Source: Donghicola tyrosinivorans (GTDB taxonomy: Bacteria; Pseudomonadota; Alphaproteobacteria; Rhodobacterales; Rhodobacteraceae). Taken from it: a stretch of 64,000 nt of DNA. Location: NCBI RefSeq assembly GCF_003003355.1, contig NZ_PVTQ01000011.1, positions 1-64,000 on the forward strand, written 5' to 3'. The notes under the pieces were generated by a model that worked only from the letters and a program-made list of their open reading frames with translations, was not told the DNA's origin and did not search any database. Both the position numbers and the translations under genes were made by a program. Below, one piece after another: positions 33,392 through 43,984 of the stretch (its first letter is position 1; every line of letters begins with the position of its first letter).

Positions 33392-34599
33392 GGCATCCGC
33401 GCCAGTTGGCACTGGGACCACAGGTCGGCCAACGCCTTGACCAGATGCTCGACATCCTTTGCGCTATGCACGGGGCTGGGAGTAATCCGCAAACGCTCGG
33501 TCCCTTTGGGAACGGTGGGATAGTTGATCGGCTGGATGTAGACACCGTGGGTCTTCATCAGCTGGTCCGAGATGAACTTGCATTTTACCGGATCGCCCAC
33601 CATCACCGGAATGATGTGGCTGGGGTTCGGGATATGGGGAATGCCGATCTGGTCCAACTGCGCCCGCAACTCGGCCACGCGCTGCTGCTGCAACGCACGC
33701 TCGGTGCTGCTTTGCTTCAAGTGCTTGATCGAGGCCGCAGCCCCCGCAGCCACACTAGGCGGCAAAGCGGTGGTGAAGATAAAGCCGCTGGCGAAACTGC
33801 GCACAAAATCCACCATCTCGGCCGAGCCGGTGATGTAGCCGCCAACCACGCCGAAGGCTTTGCCAAGGGTGCCTTGGATGATGTCCACACGGTCCATCAC
33901 CCCATCCCGCTCGGCGACGCCGCCGCCACGGGGACCATACATGCCAACCGCATGCACTTCGTCCAGATAGGTAATCGCGCCGTATTTCTCGGCCAGATCA
34001 CAGATTTCGGCGATGGGGGCGATGTCGCCATCCATCGAATAGACCGATTCAAAGGCGATGATCTTGGGCTGACCCGCAGGAAGCGCCTGCAAATGCGCCT
34101 CTAGGTCGGCCAGATCGTTGTGCTTCCAGATCACCCGCTGCGCCCGCGAATGGCGCATGCCTTCGATCATCGAGGCATGATTCAGGGCATCCGACAGGAT
34201 CACACAGTCAGGAATTTTGGCAGCCAGAGTGCCCAACGCCGCCCAGTTCGAGACATAGCCGCTGGTGAACAGCAGCGCCGCCTCTTTGCCGTGCAAATCA
34301 GCCAGTTCGGCCTCTAGCAGCACATGGTCATGGGTGGTGCCGGAAATATTGCGCGTGCCGCCTGCACCAGCGCCGCAACGGTCCAGCGCCTCATGCATGG
34401 CCTCCAGCACTTTGGGGTGCTGACCCATGCCAAGGTAATCATTGGAACACCAGATGGTTACAGGGCGCTCTTCAGTGCCGCTACGGTGCGTCGCCTGCGG
34501 GAAATTGCCCGTGTGTCGTTCCAGATCCGCAAAGTGGCGGTAGTTTCCTTGCGCACGCAAATCGTCCAGCGCGCCCTTGAAAAAGCTGTCGTAATCCAT
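33376..34599 (-). CDS. hemA: 5-aminolevulinate synthase (C4 pathway)
   Basis: The 407-residue PLP enzyme condenses glycine and succinyl-CoA, the first step of heme synthesis in alphaproteobacteria. It shows the [10 protein letters not shown] substrate loop, [15 protein letters not shown], and the PLP lysine in QGTLGKAFG (about residue 245). The start at 34599 (MDYDSFF) matches the family and has a GAGG site; a longer in-frame extension is not used. Located beside the sox cluster, it would supply heme for its many c-type cytochromes. Confidence 0.96.
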   Translation of the reverse strand: MDYDSFFKGALDDLRAQGNYRHFADLERHTGNFPQATHRSGTEERPVTIWCSNDYLGMGQHPKVLEAMHEALDRCGAGAGGTRNISGTTHDHVLLEAELADLHGKEAALLFTSGYVSNWAALGTLAAKIPDCVILSDALNHASMIEGMRHSRAQRVIWKHNDLADLEAHLQALPAGQPKIIAFESVYSMDGDIAPIAEICDLAEKYGAITYLDEVHAVGMYGPRGGGVAERDGVMDRVDIIQGTLGKAFGVVGGYITGSAEMVDFVRSFASGFIFTTALPPSVAAGAAASIKHLKQSSTERALQQQRVAELRAQLDQIGIPHIPNPSHIIPVMVGDPVKCKFISDQLMKTHGVYIQPINYPTVPKGTERLRITPSPVHSAKDVEHLVKALADLWSQCQLARMPQAAE

Positions 34600-34618
34600 C
34601 GTCCCTCGTCTCTTAGGT

Positions 34619-34658
34619 GGGACGGCCCTTGCGGGGCCGTCCTGCCGCCTTGGGGCGG
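34619..34658 (-). terminator. Two hairpins after soxF
   Basis: GGACGGCCC pairs with GGGCCGTCC (34619-34642). CCGCC pairs with GGCGG further upstream (34645-34658). There is no T-run, so termination may be partial and some sox transcripts could read into hemA. Confidence 0.5.
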
Positions 34659-34663
34659 ACGTG

Positions 34664-35920
34664 TTAGCCAAACATGTCTGCGGTGATACCGGCGTACCAG
34701 CCAACAGATTCCTCATAAGTTGCTTTGCGCAGCGCTGCATCCTCGCCGGTTGCGCTGATAAATCCATCGACTTTGGCGATTTTTTCATCAGTTGCTTCAT
34801 AAGTCGCGCCGACCTTGATCCCGTCATCCGAGTCAATCAGCGACCAGCAGGTGTTCGAGAACTTGGCCGGGAACACTTTGGAGCCGGTCAAAGCACCGCG
34901 TACGGCCATTGCCGCCACTTTCGCCTGCGAGTTCGCCGAGAAGCCCGACTTCGGCATATCGCCCTGCGCACAAGCATCGCCAAGCACATGGATGTTCTCG
35001 TCAATCCGGCTTTGCATGGTGTGGCCGCTGACAGGCGCCCAGTTGCCGTCGGTGATGCTGGCCATCTCGCAGATACGGCCCGCTTTCATGGCGGGAATCA
35101 CGTTGCAGACGTCAGCCTTGATCACCTCACCGTCCACATCAACGGTCATCTCATCCGCATTGACGCTGACCTTGTCACCGCCGAAGTCAGGACCGATGCG
35201 TTCGATCATACCGCTGTAGTGCTTGCCCCAACCTTCCTCGAACAGAGCCTGTTTCGAGAATTTGTCCTTGGGGTCCACGATGATGATCTTCGCGGTCGGG
35301 TTTGTCGCTTTCAGGGTGTGCGCCACCATGCTGATCCGCTCATAGGGGCCAGGGGGGCAGCGGTAGGGGTTCGGCGGTGCGACCATGACATAGGTGCCGC
35401 CTTCGGGCATCGCCTCGATCTGGGCGCGCAGCAGTTCGGTCTGGCTGCCCGCCTTATAGGCGTGGGGCATCTTGTTCTGGCTGGCCACCGACCAGCCGGG
35501 GACTGCGCCTTCGATGAAATCAATGCCGGGGCTCAGGATCAGACGGTCGTAAGAAACACTGCCGCCACCGGCCAGCGCCACAGTCTTGGCGTCGCGGTCA
35601 ATGCCTACGGCCCAATCATGCACAACGTTGACCCCTTGCGAGGCAAGCGCACCGTAGGAATGGCCAAGGCTCTGCATCTCGCGGAAACCGCCAAGGTAGA
35701 GGTTCGAGAAGAAACAGGTGTAGTACTGACGACTGGGTTCGATCAACGTCACGTCGATCTCGCCTTTGCTGTCCTTAGCGATATAGCGGGCCGCGGTCGC
35801 ACCGCCTGCCCCGCCGCCGACAACAACAACACGGGGCTTGCCCGATGCGCGAACCATGGGCGCGGCCATGGTGGCTGTTGCCACGCCGGTCGCGATAAAG
35901 GTGCGTCTGTTCAAAGTCAT
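34664..35920 (-). CDS. soxF: SoxF, sulfide dehydrogenase flavoprotein subunit
   Basis: The 418-residue periplasmic flavoprotein resembles the FAD subunit of flavocytochrome c sulfide dehydrogenase. It has a twin-arginine signal ([18 protein letters not shown]), the dinucleotide loop [16 protein letters not shown] at about residues 30-45, and the two redox cysteines: one in YYTCFFSN (about residue 69) and one in YRCPPGPY (about residue 186). It would oxidise sulfide or help keep SoxY in the active state. It closes the leftward sox operon. Confidence 0.93.
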   Translation of the reverse strand: MTLNRRTFIATGVATATMAAPMVRASGKPRVVVVGGGAGGATAARYIAKDSKGEIDVTLIEPSRQYYTCFFSNLYLGGFREMQSLGHSYGALASQGVNVVHDWAVGIDRDAKTVALAGGGSVSYDRLILSPGIDFIEGAVPGWSVASQNKMPHAYKAGSQTELLRAQIEAMPEGGTYVMVAPPNPYRCPPGPYERISMVAHTLKATNPTAKIIIVDPKDKFSKQALFEEGWGKHYSGMIERIGPDFGGDKVSVNADEMTVDVDGEVIKADVCNVIPAMKAGRICEMASITDGNWAPVSGHTMQSRIDENIHVLGDACAQGDMPKSGFSANSQAKVAAMAVRGALTGSKVFPAKFSNTCWSLIDSDDGIKVGATYEATDEKIAKVDGFISATGEDAALRKATYEESVGWYAGITADMFG

Positions 35921-35959
35921 GGTCTTTCCTCCCTGAAAGAGGCCCTGCGCTGAATTTTC

Positions 35960-36685
35960 TCAGTCTTCCAGAGCCGCAAAATACGCAGCCAGCGCCGCGA
36001 TTTCTTCGTCCGTCAATCGGCCTGCCATCATTTGCATGACCGGATGGGGACGGATTTTCTCCTTGTATGCATGCATTGCCGTCACGAAATCTTCGGTCGC
36101 CCACTGAGTAATCGAGGGGATCCCCTCGTCCCCACCATCGCGCTGATGGCAGGTCGTACACTCGCTAGATAGATATTCACCGTACTCCGGATCGCCCACA
36201 ATCGCGAGGATCTCATCGGATAGCTCTATCTCCTTTGGGATCGCTGTCGGCTGCGCCTCGGGAATATCGCGGGGGCTGGCACTGAACTGGCGCAAGTAAG
36301 CCAGTACATCGTGGCGTTCCTGTTCGTCCTTCAACCCGCGAAAGTTCATGCGGGTGTCGCTGACCAGCGCCTTGGGGTTATTCAGGTAGGCGTCCAGATG
36401 TTCATAGTCCCAGACCAGCCCGTTGTTACCTTCACGGATCAAACCGTCGGAATAGCGAAAGCCTTCAATCGCGCCCGCTTTGCGACCGAAAACCTCGTTC
36501 AACTGGGGGCCGACCTTGTTCTTGGCGTCCGGCCCGACCGCGTGGCAGCTTTGGCATTTGCGGAAGATAACAGCGCCATTGTCGGCATCGCCCAATGCCT
36601 CGGTTTCTTCAGCAGCTAACGCCGGAGACAGAAAAGCAGCGGCGCTGAGCGCCACTGCTGAGAGGTATTTCGCAACACCCGACAT
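35960..36685 (-). CDS. soxE: SoxE, diheme cytochrome c
   Basis: The 241-residue periplasmic protein has a signal peptide (to about residue 24) and two heme c motifs, CQSCH at 44-48 and CTTCH at 176-180. Methionine ligands lie in the segments after each motif. It pairs with SoxF as the cytochrome of the sulfide dehydrogenase. The start at 36685 was chosen because it precedes a proper signal peptide and follows the soxD stop by four bases. Confidence 0.92.
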   Translation of the reverse strand: MSGVAKYLSAVALSAAAFLSPALAAEETEALGDADNGAVIFRKCQSCHAVGPDAKNKVGPQLNEVFGRKAGAIEGFRYSDGLIREGNNGLVWDYEHLDAYLNNPKALVSDTRMNFRGLKDEQERHDVLAYLRQFSASPRDIPEAQPTAIPKEIELSDEILAIVGDPEYGEYLSSECTTCHQRDGGDEGIPSITQWATEDFVTAMHAYKEKIRPHPVMQMMAGRLTDEEIAALAAYFAALED

Positions 36686-36689
36686 CAGA

Positions 36690-37883
36690 TCACTGACCGA
36701 AGGTCTTGAGGTATTCGATGACCGCGGCCACATCTTCCTCTTTCTTCAGACCCGCGAAAGACATCTTGGTGCCTTTTACCTCTCCCTTCGGATTAGCAAG
36801 GAACGCCGCCAGACGCTCGGGCGTCCAATCGCCGCCGTGATCGACCATCGGACCCGAGTATTTGAACCCGTCCGCGCTGGCCACAGCACGGCCCACGATG
36901 CCATTCAGCTGCGGACCCGAGCCGTTCTTGGCCCCGTCCCCAACCTTGTGGCAGGCTTTACACTTCTTGAAGACCTTCTCGCCTTTACCGGCCAGATCCA
37001 TGTCGATGGCAGCGGGTGCTGCGGCCTCAACCACAGCTTCCGGTTCGGCTGCGGGCTCTGCAGCGGGTGCCGCTGCTTCTTCCGCTGCCGGAGCTTCGGC
37101 TGCCGGAGCAGTTGCGGCCTGCTCTTCCGCGGTATCGACACCCGGCGTCACGTCCAGATTTGTCGCGCGGCGGGTAATCTCGACGCTTTCCTTGCAGTTT
37201 TCCATGCAGGGCTCGCCGGACCAGATCGCGTATTCGGTCTCGGCCCGATCGTCGATGATAAAGCCTTCGGCGTTCGGCAGGACGATCTCGGTGAAGTTCT
37301 CGTTCGACAGAACAAAGTCGTCTTCGACCAGATAGTTCGAATAGAGAATGTAGGCCACAATCGCGTAGACCTCGTCCGCTGTCAGGCTTTGGGCATTGCC
37401 AAAGGGCATCGAGCGGTTGACGTAGTCCCATGTGGTCGACAGGTGCGGCCAGTAGCTGCCCACGGTCTTCAATGGGTCATCATCGGCCAGCGTGCCGTCA
37501 CCACCCGCCAGCTTGGGCCAGTTGTCACGACCTTCGGCAAAGTCACCGTGGCAGACGGCGCAGTTGTCGGCAAAGACCTCTTCGCCGGTCATCACGTCGC
37601 CCGAACCTACGGGCAGGCCAGTGCCATCGGGGCTGACGTCCAAGTTCCACGCGGCGATCTCTTCGGGCAGTGCCTCACGGCCCAGACCAAAGGGCGCATC
37701 CGCCTTCGCCTCGTCCGCGTAAGCACGGGCGATCAGGTGGAATTCGCGGTCATTCTCGACGGCCACACGATCGAACTCGGCAGGCATCTCGGGGGTCAGA
37801 CGGTCGGCGAAGTTCACCGACAGGGTCAGCATCAGCACAGTGCTGATGGCCGAGCCCGCAAAGAGTTTAAGAGACTTCGACAT
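36690..37883 (-). CDS. soxD: SoxD, diheme cytochrome c of sulfane dehydrogenase
   Basis: The 397-residue periplasmic protein has an N-terminal signal anchor, a first heme motif CAVCH (about residues 107-111), an Ala/Pro/Glu-rich linker (about 250-290), and a second domain with CKACH (about 308-312). It takes six electrons from the SoxC-bound sulfane sulfur on SoxY. Its presence means thiosulfate can be fully oxidised without sulfur globule storage. It overlaps the soxC 3' end by 17 bases. Confidence 0.95.
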   Translation of the reverse strand: MSKSLKLFAGSAISTVLMLTLSVNFADRLTPEMPAEFDRVAVENDREFHLIARAYADEAKADAPFGLGREALPEEIAAWNLDVSPDGTGLPVGSGDVMTGEEVFADNCAVCHGDFAEGRDNWPKLAGGDGTLADDDPLKTVGSYWPHLSTTWDYVNRSMPFGNAQSLTADEVYAIVAYILYSNYLVEDDFVLSNENFTEIVLPNAEGFIIDDRAETEYAIWSGEPCMENCKESVEITRRATNLDVTPGVDTAEEQAATAPAAEAPAAEEAAAPAAEPAAEPEAVVEAAAPAAIDMDLAGKGEKVFKKCKACHKVGDGAKNGSGPQLNGIVGRAVASADGFKYSGPMVDHGGDWTPERLAAFLANPKGEVKGTKMSFAGLKKEEDVAAVIEYLKTFGQ

Positions 37884-39132
37884 TTTCTGCCTCCCCGTTC
37901 GTTTTCACATGCCAGGTCTGGATACAGTTGTTGTGGTAGACCGAGTTCAGACCGCGCACTTCGCGCAGTTGCTTTTTGGTCGGCTGGACATAGCCGGTTT
38001 CGTCCATCGCGCGGGATTGCAGCAGCATCTCGCTGCCATCCCAATTGATGTCCAGATAGAAGCGCGCCAGAGCCTTGTCGCCGGGTTCAGACGCCAGACG
38101 GGCCTGCTGCCAAGTCTTGCCACCATCGATCGAGACATCGACGCGCTTAATCTTGCCATGGCCAGACCATGCTAGACCGGTGATAACCAGCGGGCCGGGA
38201 CCGTGCTTGATCGGCGATTGGGGGCTGGGGCTGGTGACGACCGATTTGGCGTCCATAACCCAAGTCCACTTGCGGCTGGTGCCGTCCGCCAGCGTGTCGG
38301 TATACTTGCTGGTTTCTTCACGGCTTTCAACGGCTTGTGTGGTGACCTCAATGCGGCGCAGCCACTTGACCCACATGTTGCCTTCCCAACCGGGAACCAC
38401 AAGACGAACGGGGTAGCCATGTTCTTTGCGCAGGGCTTCGCCGTTTGCCTTGAAGGCCACCAGAACATCTTCCAGCGCCTTTTCCAGCGGGATCGAGCGG
38501 CCGTTCGACGACGCATCCGCGCCTTCGACATAGACCCACTTGCCCTCGGTCTGGATGCCAGCCTCGTTCAGCAGGGTGCGCAGGGGCACGCCGGTGTATT
38601 CCATGTTGTGGATCATGCCGTGGGTGAACTGCGCACCGTTCAACTGCGCACCTGCCCATTCCATGCCGGTGTTCGCCGCACATTCGCAGAAGTACACATG
38701 CTGTTCGCGGGGAAAGCGTTCCAGATCTTCATAGGTGAAGACCAGCGGACGATCGACCAGACCGTTGATCATCAGGCGATAATCTTCTTTGGCCAGTTCA
38801 ATCGCGCCCGAGTGGTGGCGTTCGAACGCACAGCCTTGCGGCGTGATGGTGCCATCCAGCGCGTGGATCGGCGTGAAGTTGATCGAGCTGATCGGGTCCG
38901 CCGTCAGCCACGGCACGTTGCGGCGCACCACGTCCTGTTCGAAGCGGATCGGCATCCCGTAGGGGGTTGCGTCCACGCCATCGCCCAAGCCCTGTGCCCA
39001 AGGCTGGATTTCAGTGATCAGCGGATCGGGAGTCGCGGCACGGACGCCGGTCGCGGCCCCTGCCCCGATTACAGCCGCACCCGCCAGAAACTGGCGACGC
39101 GATGCTTTAGGTCCCTTGAAGCTGGATGTCAT
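37867..39132 (-). CDS. soxC: SoxC, molybdenum sulfane dehydrogenase subunit
   Basis: The 421-residue periplasmic enzyme has a twin-arginine signal ([15 protein letters not shown]) and the sulfite-oxidase fold. The molybdenum-binding cysteine lies in CECAANTG, within residues 150-160. The [12 protein letters not shown] segment and the [13 protein letters not shown] stretch match the SoxC group. With SoxD it oxidises the sulfane sulfur on SoxY. An Mo-MPT export and cofactor system must exist elsewhere. Confidence 0.95.
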   Translation of the reverse strand: MTSSFKGPKASRRQFLAGAAVIGAGAATGVRAATPDPLITEIQPWAQGLGDGVDATPYGMPIRFEQDVVRRNVPWLTADPISSINFTPIHALDGTITPQGCAFERHHSGAIELAKEDYRLMINGLVDRPLVFTYEDLERFPREQHVYFCECAANTGMEWAGAQLNGAQFTHGMIHNMEYTGVPLRTLLNEAGIQTEGKWVYVEGADASSNGRSIPLEKALEDVLVAFKANGEALRKEHGYPVRLVVPGWEGNMWVKWLRRIEVTTQAVESREETSKYTDTLADGTSRKWTWVMDAKSVVTSPSPQSPIKHGPGPLVITGLAWSGHGKIKRVDVSIDGGKTWQQARLASEPGDKALARFYLDINWDGSEMLLQSRAMDETGYVQPTKKQLREVRGLNSVYHNNCIQTWHVKTNGEAENVEVS

Positions 39133-39215
39133 TGTCCCTTGCTCCCTTTTTCAGATCGACGAATTCGCGTTCGTGAATTCGTAGGTGTAAAAAATTTTGC
39201 CGTAGTGGCGCGTTG

Positions 39216-40913
39216 TTACGCGCCAACCACTTTCACGGTGGTGTTGGGCTCGACCACAACGGTGCCCTTCTTGCGGATGTGGCTTTCGACCACGTCCCAG
39301 ATCTCGGGACCTTCGGTCCCTTCGTTCACGCTGGCCCAACCGGCGACAACGTAATTCTTTGCGGGATCCAGCTGTTCGCCGGTCTTCAGCAGGGTCAGTT
39401 CGCTGATACGACTGCCTTGCGGTTTATTGATGTCGATGCGGTAGCCAAGACCACCCATGCGCACCATGTCCCCGCCCTGCTGGTAATAGGGGTTCGGGTT
39501 AAAGATGTTGTCGGCAACATCTTCCATGATGGTATGGATGAATTCGCCAGTCATCTCGGTGCGGTAGGCCTTGGGATAGGTCATCGAAGTGACGTTCCAC
39601 AGGTCTTCTCGGGTGATCGCCTGACCCGGCAGGATCGACGGTCCCCAACGCACGCCCGGCGACATGGCGATGTCGGCCTCACGCTCTTCCAGAAGCGCCT
39701 GACAGATCAGGTCGTCCCAGGTGCCATTAAAGTTGCCGCGCCGGTACAGCAGCGAATCCGTGTGACCGATCACCTCGGACAGGGCGGATTCATAGGGGGC
39801 GCGCTGCTCATCAATCAGTGCGGCAACCTCTGCATCCGGTGTAATCACATCCGAGAAGATGGGGATCAGCTTGTGACGGAAGCCCATCAGGCGACCATCA
39901 CGCACATCCAGATCGACGCGGCTTACAAACTTACCATTTGAACCGGACGCAACGATGATCGTCTGGCCCACAGCCACCGGCTCAGGGAGGGCGTCGTGGG
40001 TGTGGCCCGAGAGGATCACATCGATACCAGTGACGCGTTTCGCCATCTCGCGATCCACGTCAAAACCGTTGTGCGACAGAACGACGACCAGATCAGCACC
40101 TTGGCCGCGGACTTCGTCTACCATCGCCTGCATGTTCTCGTCGCGAATACCAAAGCTGTATTCAGGGAACATCCAACCGGGGTTCGCGATCGGCATATAG
40201 GGGAAGGCCTGACCGATCACGGCGATCTTGGCACCGCCACGTTCGAACCACTTGTAGGGTTTGAACAGCTCGGCGGGTTCGTCCCATTCGGCGTCAAAGA
40301 TGTTCTGCGCCAGCGAGTCAAAGGGCAGTTCCTGCACCAACTGGTTCACACGCTCGGAACCAAGGGTGAATTCCCAGTGGAAGGTCATCGCATCAGGACG
40401 CAGAGCGTTCATGACGTTGACCATGTCCTGACCTTGAGTGTGGTAGCAGGTGTACGAGCCGTGCCATGTATCGCCACCATCCAGCAGGATCGCATCGGGG
40501 CGGTCGGCGCGGATCGCGTTGATCACGGTTGCCACGCGGTCCAGACCACCCATCTTGCCGTAGGTCTGACCCAGCGCGGCGAAATCATCATAGCTTAGCG
40601 CATAAGCCGAGGCCGAACCGTCGTCGATGCCGTAAAGCTTGCGGAAATCTGCGCCGGTCACATGGGGTACAACGCCCGCCACATCGCCCACACCGATGTT
40701 GATGCTGGGTTCGCGGAAATAGATCGGCTTCAGCTGCGCGTGAATATCGGTCACGTGAATCAGCGAGATGTTCCCGAAGGTGTCGAACTGAAGCAGTTGA
40801 TCCTGCGTCAGGGCCTGCTGTGCAGCGAGACGGCTCCAGTTGCCAAAGCCTGAAGCACCGACCAAGGCCGAAGCGGCCATGCTGGCCTGAAGAAAATCGC
40901 GGCGGGAAATCAT
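39216..40913 (-). CDS. soxB: SoxB, thiosulfohydrolase
   Basis: The 565-residue periplasmic enzyme has a twin-arginine signal (SRRDFLQASMAASALVG). The metallophosphoesterase core has the metal ligands in HVTDIHAQLKP and DGGDTWHG and histidines in VVVLSHNGFDVD and LSGHTHD. It releases sulfate from SoxY-bound thiosulfonate. It is a standard marker of Sox-type sulfur oxidation. Start ATG 40913 has a CGGAG site about ten bases upstream. Confidence 0.96.
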   Translation of the reverse strand: MISRRDFLQASMAASALVGASGFGNWSRLAAQQALTQDQLLQFDTFGNISLIHVTDIHAQLKPIYFREPSINIGVGDVAGVVPHVTGADFRKLYGIDDGSASAYALSYDDFAALGQTYGKMGGLDRVATVINAIRADRPDAILLDGGDTWHGSYTCYHTQGQDMVNVMNALRPDAMTFHWEFTLGSERVNQLVQELPFDSLAQNIFDAEWDEPAELFKPYKWFERGGAKIAVIGQAFPYMPIANPGWMFPEYSFGIRDENMQAMVDEVRGQGADLVVVLSHNGFDVDREMAKRVTGIDVILSGHTHDALPEPVAVGQTIIVASGSNGKFVSRVDLDVRDGRLMGFRHKLIPIFSDVITPDAEVAALIDEQRAPYESALSEVIGHTDSLLYRRGNFNGTWDDLICQALLEEREADIAMSPGVRWGPSILPGQAITREDLWNVTSMTYPKAYRTEMTGEFIHTIMEDVADNIFNPNPYYQQGGDMVRMGGLGYRIDINKPQGSRISELTLLKTGEQLDPAKNYVVAGWASVNEGTEGPEIWDVVESHIRKKGTVVVEPNTTVKVVGA

Positions 40914-41021
40914 GAGTTACTGACTCCGAAATGTGATCCGTATCAGATCATTGAGGACAAAAGCTCCCTGCCCCGTGCAATAATGCACGGGCCAAGGCGT
41001 TGGTTTTAGGTAGTTTTTCGC

Positions 41022-41891
41022 TTAGTTGCGAACCGAGGGCCCTTCGACCGACAGACCGTTGCCGCGCGATGCGACATACAGTTCCAGCGCCACGAATTCG
41101 GGGCTACCGGGCTTGTAGGTTTCGGCACGGGTGTCGCGAACGCAGCCCTTGAAGCGGTCGTGGACCGAGTTCAGCTTGGCGTTGTTCAGACGATACACGG
41201 GAAAGCCGTTGATCTGGCCCTGGCTGAGGTGGTCAGCGCGGATCAGATTGTCGTAGTTATCTTCGTGGCAGTTCGCGCAGGACAGCTCCAGCTGGCCGGT
41301 GCGTGTGTAGTACAGCTCTTTACCCTGTTCCCAGGTTGCCTGAGCGGGACCGTCGATCGCCACGTTAACGGGCAAGCCACGCGACACCGACGAAATCAGC
41401 GCCGACATGTCGGTCATTGCGCCATCGCTATAGCCGTAAGCCTCGGCGCCCATGTTCTCGGTACGGCACGCGTTGATCTGCATCTCAATGGTGCGGACCT
41501 CGCCTGCGTCCTCGTTCCACTTGGGGTAAACCGCTTTGACACCGGCCAACGTTTCGGGCTCGCCATGGCAAGACGCACAGCTTTTGCCTTCGCTGCCTTC
41601 GACAGTCGCCCATGTTTCACGCGCATCGTCGACACCCAGCATGCCGGGGTTGTCAAAGTCGTCACGCTGCAGGTCCTGCGTATCGGGCGTACGGAATTCC
41701 CAGCCCGACTGGATCGTGCTGATGTTTTCCATGTGCGCAGGTGCCGCGGTGTTGGTGACGATTTCGATGTCGCCGTTGATCACCAGCGGCGCAGCGCCGT
41801 GGCCTTCTGCGCCAGCAACGCTTGCCAGTGCGAACGAGCTGACAGCCAGCCCCATCGCGATCAGTGCCTTGCTCTTGTTTAGCTTGGTCAT
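41022..41891 (-). CDS. soxA: SoxA, diheme cytochrome of the SoxAX complex
   Basis: The 289-residue periplasmic protein has a signal peptide, two heme motifs CASCH (105-109) and CANCH (205-209), and the catalytic cysteine ligand C250 in GCVRDTRAET. With SoxX it joins thiosulfate to the SoxYZ carrier. The start at 41891 (MTKLNKSKALIAMG) gives a proper signal peptide; a longer in-frame extension reading back into soxZ is not used. Confidence 0.96.
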   Translation of the reverse strand: MTKLNKSKALIAMGLAVSSFALASVAGAEGHGAAPLVINGDIEIVTNTAAPAHMENISTIQSGWEFRTPDTQDLQRDDFDNPGMLGVDDARETWATVEGSEGKSCASCHGEPETLAGVKAVYPKWNEDAGEVRTIEMQINACRTENMGAEAYGYSDGAMTDMSALISSVSRGLPVNVAIDGPAQATWEQGKELYYTRTGQLELSCANCHEDNYDNLIRADHLSQGQINGFPVYRLNNAKLNSVHDRFKGCVRDTRAETYKPGSPEFVALELYVASRGNGLSVEGPSVRN

Positions 41892-41959
41892 ATGTTCCTC
41901 CCTGAAGCCAGTGAGCGGGGCGGCAAGGTTATCCTCCTCCCGCGCCCCGCGCCTTCGCA

Positions 41960-42286
41960 TTAGACGCTGATCGACTGAGTGTCTTCGTAGACCGAGCCGT
42001 CGTCATCGTACCAAGTGAACTTGAAGTCACCTGCTGCGGGAACAGTGGCGTCGAACTCGAAGTACGGGTTGGTCGAGATCGCCGGCTCCAGCGTCACATC
42101 GATCACCATCTCGCCGTTAAACTCGCAGGTGAAACGGTTGATGATCGAGCGCGGAATCACGTTGCCGCTGCTGTCTTTGCGCTGGCCCGATTCCATCGGG
42201 TGGCTGATCAGGGTCTTGAGGGTGATGGTTTCACCAGCCGAAGCGGACTTGGGAACCTTAACGCGGGGGCGTACACCAGATGCCAT
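41960..42286 (-). CDS. soxZ: SoxZ, sulfur carrier complex subunit
   Basis: The 108-residue protein has the SoxZ immunoglobulin-like fold and family stretches RVKVPKSASAGETI, SHPMESGQRKD and FKFTWYDDDG. It has no signal peptide and is exported together with SoxY. A good purine-rich site precedes the start. soxY ends 46 bases before it. Confidence 0.95.
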   Translation of the reverse strand: MASGVRPRVKVPKSASAGETITLKTLISHPMESGQRKDSSGNVIPRSIINRFTCEFNGEMVIDVTLEPAISTNPYFEFDATVPAAGDFKFTWYDDDGSVYEDTQSISV

Positions 42287-42332
42287 TTTAGGACTCTCCT
42301 AGGAATTTCGTTGATCGACAGGTCGCGGGCGG

Positions 42333-42749
42333 TTAGCCGCCACAGCCGCCGATGGTCACTTTGACGGTCGACGAGGCCTTCACGAAGCTGCCGTCCGCCA
42401 TTTTGGCGATTGCGACAACGTCCTGAGTGCCAGCCAGACGGATACGGGTGGTCACTGCCTGCGAACCGGCCAGAGGACCAAAGTTGAAGGTGGCCACACC
42501 GGGGGTCGGGTTGCCGGTGGCCAGCAGCATGATGCTTGCCGCGCCGGGCGCGTCGACAGTGATCGGAACAGTGTTGCCGTTTTCCGCGATTTCAGGCGCG
42601 GTCAGGGTGATGCCAGCATCGCCCATGGCAGCGCCGCCGGTGAACTCTGCGATATTGTCGTCAGCCGAAGCCGATACACGGAACGGCAGCGCAGCCATTG
42701 CCGCAGCGCCGAAGCCCATAGCGATGGTCTCGCGTCGGGTGAATTGCAT
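42333..42749 (-). CDS. soxY: SoxY, thiosulfate-carrying subunit
   Basis: The 138-residue protein has a twin-arginine signal (TRRETIAMGFGAAAMAALP) and ends with GGCGG. C136 in this C-terminal arm carries the sulfur intermediates through the SoxAX, SoxB and SoxCD reactions. The rest is the SoxY fold. Export with SoxZ as a pair is expected. Confidence 0.96.
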   Translation of the reverse strand: MQFTRRETIAMGFGAAAMAALPFRVSASADDNIAEFTGGAAMGDAGITLTAPEIAENGNTVPITVDAPGAASIMLLATGNPTPGVATFNFGPLAGSQAVTTRIRLAGTQDVVAIAKMADGSFVKASSTVKVTIGGCGG

Positions 42750-42780
42750 GGTTTTCTCCTCTAAGCTCTTAAGTCGCTTA

Positions 42781-43257
42781 TTATTCTTTCAGGGTCAGCA
42801 GGAACGCGACCACGTCCTCGATGTCCTGCGCGCTGAGCAGCGGACCAAGGGGTTCAGTCGGCGCCTTACCTGTGTAGGCGTCACCGGGGCGGATATAGCC
42901 TTCGGTTTTGTAGAACGCGGGCATGATGGTACCCTCGTAGGTCATCTTGGCGTTGGCCACGATGCCGCGCATCTCTGCTTCGTTCCAGCGATCGCCTACC
43001 CCATCCAGAACGGGACCGACTTCACCGTGGAACGGAAATTCAGCAAGACCGGCTGCCGCGTGACACGACACGCAGTTGCCTTTGCTCTTGGTGCCCATGA
43101 TCACTTTGCCATTGGCAGGATCACCTGCCACGCCAGTCAGCGACTGGGCTACGGCGCCATATTCATCATACTGGACCTCTGCCGGAGCAACGGGCTCGGC
43201 GGCTGCGATACCGGCAACACAAGCGAGCGCGGCCGCAAGTGAAATTGAAATCTTCAT
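42781..43257 (-). CDS. soxX: SoxX, monoheme cytochrome of the SoxAX complex
   Basis: The 158-residue periplasmic cytochrome has a signal peptide (cleavage near residue 20) and one heme motif, CVSCH at 62-66. It receives electrons from the SoxA-catalysed joining step. It is the first gene of the soxXYZABCDEF part. A 131-base gap before it holds the candidate SoxR operator. Confidence 0.94.
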   Translation of the reverse strand: MKISISLAAALACVAGIAAAEPVAPAEVQYDEYGAVAQSLTGVAGDPANGKVIMGTKSKGNCVSCHAAAGLAEFPFHGEVGPVLDGVGDRWNEAEMRGIVANAKMTYEGTIMPAFYKTEGYIRPGDAYTGKAPTEPLGPLLSAQDIEDVVAFLLTLKE

Positions 43258-43333
43258 GTTTCCTCCCTGGCTACCATTCTGGGCTGGTTAGCTTTGTACA
43301 CGATAGAACACCGTGACTTCGCAACGCAACAAC

Positions 43334-43353
43334 AAATTCATGTACTTGAATTT
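43334..43353. promoter_or_regulatory. Candidate SoxR operator upstream of soxX
   Basis: AAATTCATGTACTTGAATTT is a perfect inverted repeat (7-base arms, 6-base spacer). It contains ATTC-N8-GAAT, the pattern I recall for the persulfide-responsive repressor SqrR of Rhodobacter. It lies 77 bases before the soxX start, in the soxW-soxX gap, where Paracoccus SoxR is known to bind. Confidence 0.7.
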
Positions 43354-43388
43354 TAGAAGATGTTGCACCGCAGCATTCTGCAACGATT

Positions 43389-43955
43389 TTATTGCGATCT
43401 TTCCTGTTCGATCATCCGCGCAAGGTACTTCTGGAACGGCTCATCTCCTTGATAGCCCTTCTCAACAACCCAGCGTAACATGTTCAAAGTAGTCATCTTT
43501 CCGAAAGCACCGGGCATATTCACCACGGTCGCCTGATTGGCCATCAGCCCCTCTGGAACCTCTTCGGGAAAAAACATCATTGTGGGCGTGAACATCGCCC
43601 CCCAACGGCGCACCATGTCCTTTTCGGCCATGGCTGTACCGTCAAAATCGACCACTTCGACGTCGCCGAACATGTTGATCTGCACCACGAAGAAATTGTC
43701 CTTAATGAAGGAATCAATCGCCGGATCGGGAAAAACCTCTTCGTGCATTTTGGTGCAATAGATGCAGCCGCGCTGCTCGATGATGATGGCCAGACGCAAG
43801 CCCTCGGCATTCGCCTCTTCCAGATCATCGCGCAGGTCTTTGAAGGTATCGCGCATCCAATCGGTCTTGTGCAGACCGTCGTCGCCCATTGTGGCGGCCC
43901 CTGCGGGCAGCGCCATTGCCAGCATCAAGGCCAGCGTCGTTCCAAGTCTCAACAT
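43389..43955 (-). CDS. soxW: SoxW, periplasmic thioredoxin-like protein
   Basis: The 188-residue protein has a signal peptide (to about residue 21) and a thioredoxin fold with an RGCIYC active site (C64 and C67). It takes electrons from SoxV and keeps SoxY or cytochrome maturation partners reduced. The start 43955 is chosen because it has a good signal peptide and a GGGGAGG site; upstream in-frame codons read back into soxV. Confidence 0.9.
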   Translation of the reverse strand: MLRLGTTLALMLAMALPAGAATMGDDGLHKTDWMRDTFKDLRDDLEEANAEGLRLAIIIEQRGCIYCTKMHEEVFPDPAIDSFIKDNFFVVQINMFGDVEVVDFDGTAMAEKDMVRRWGAMFTPTMMFFPEEVPEGLMANQATVVNMPGAFGKMTTLNMLRWVVEKGYQGDEPFQKYLARMIEQERSQ

Positions 43956-43984
43956 GTCTTTCCTCCCCAAAAAGACGCGGCCCC

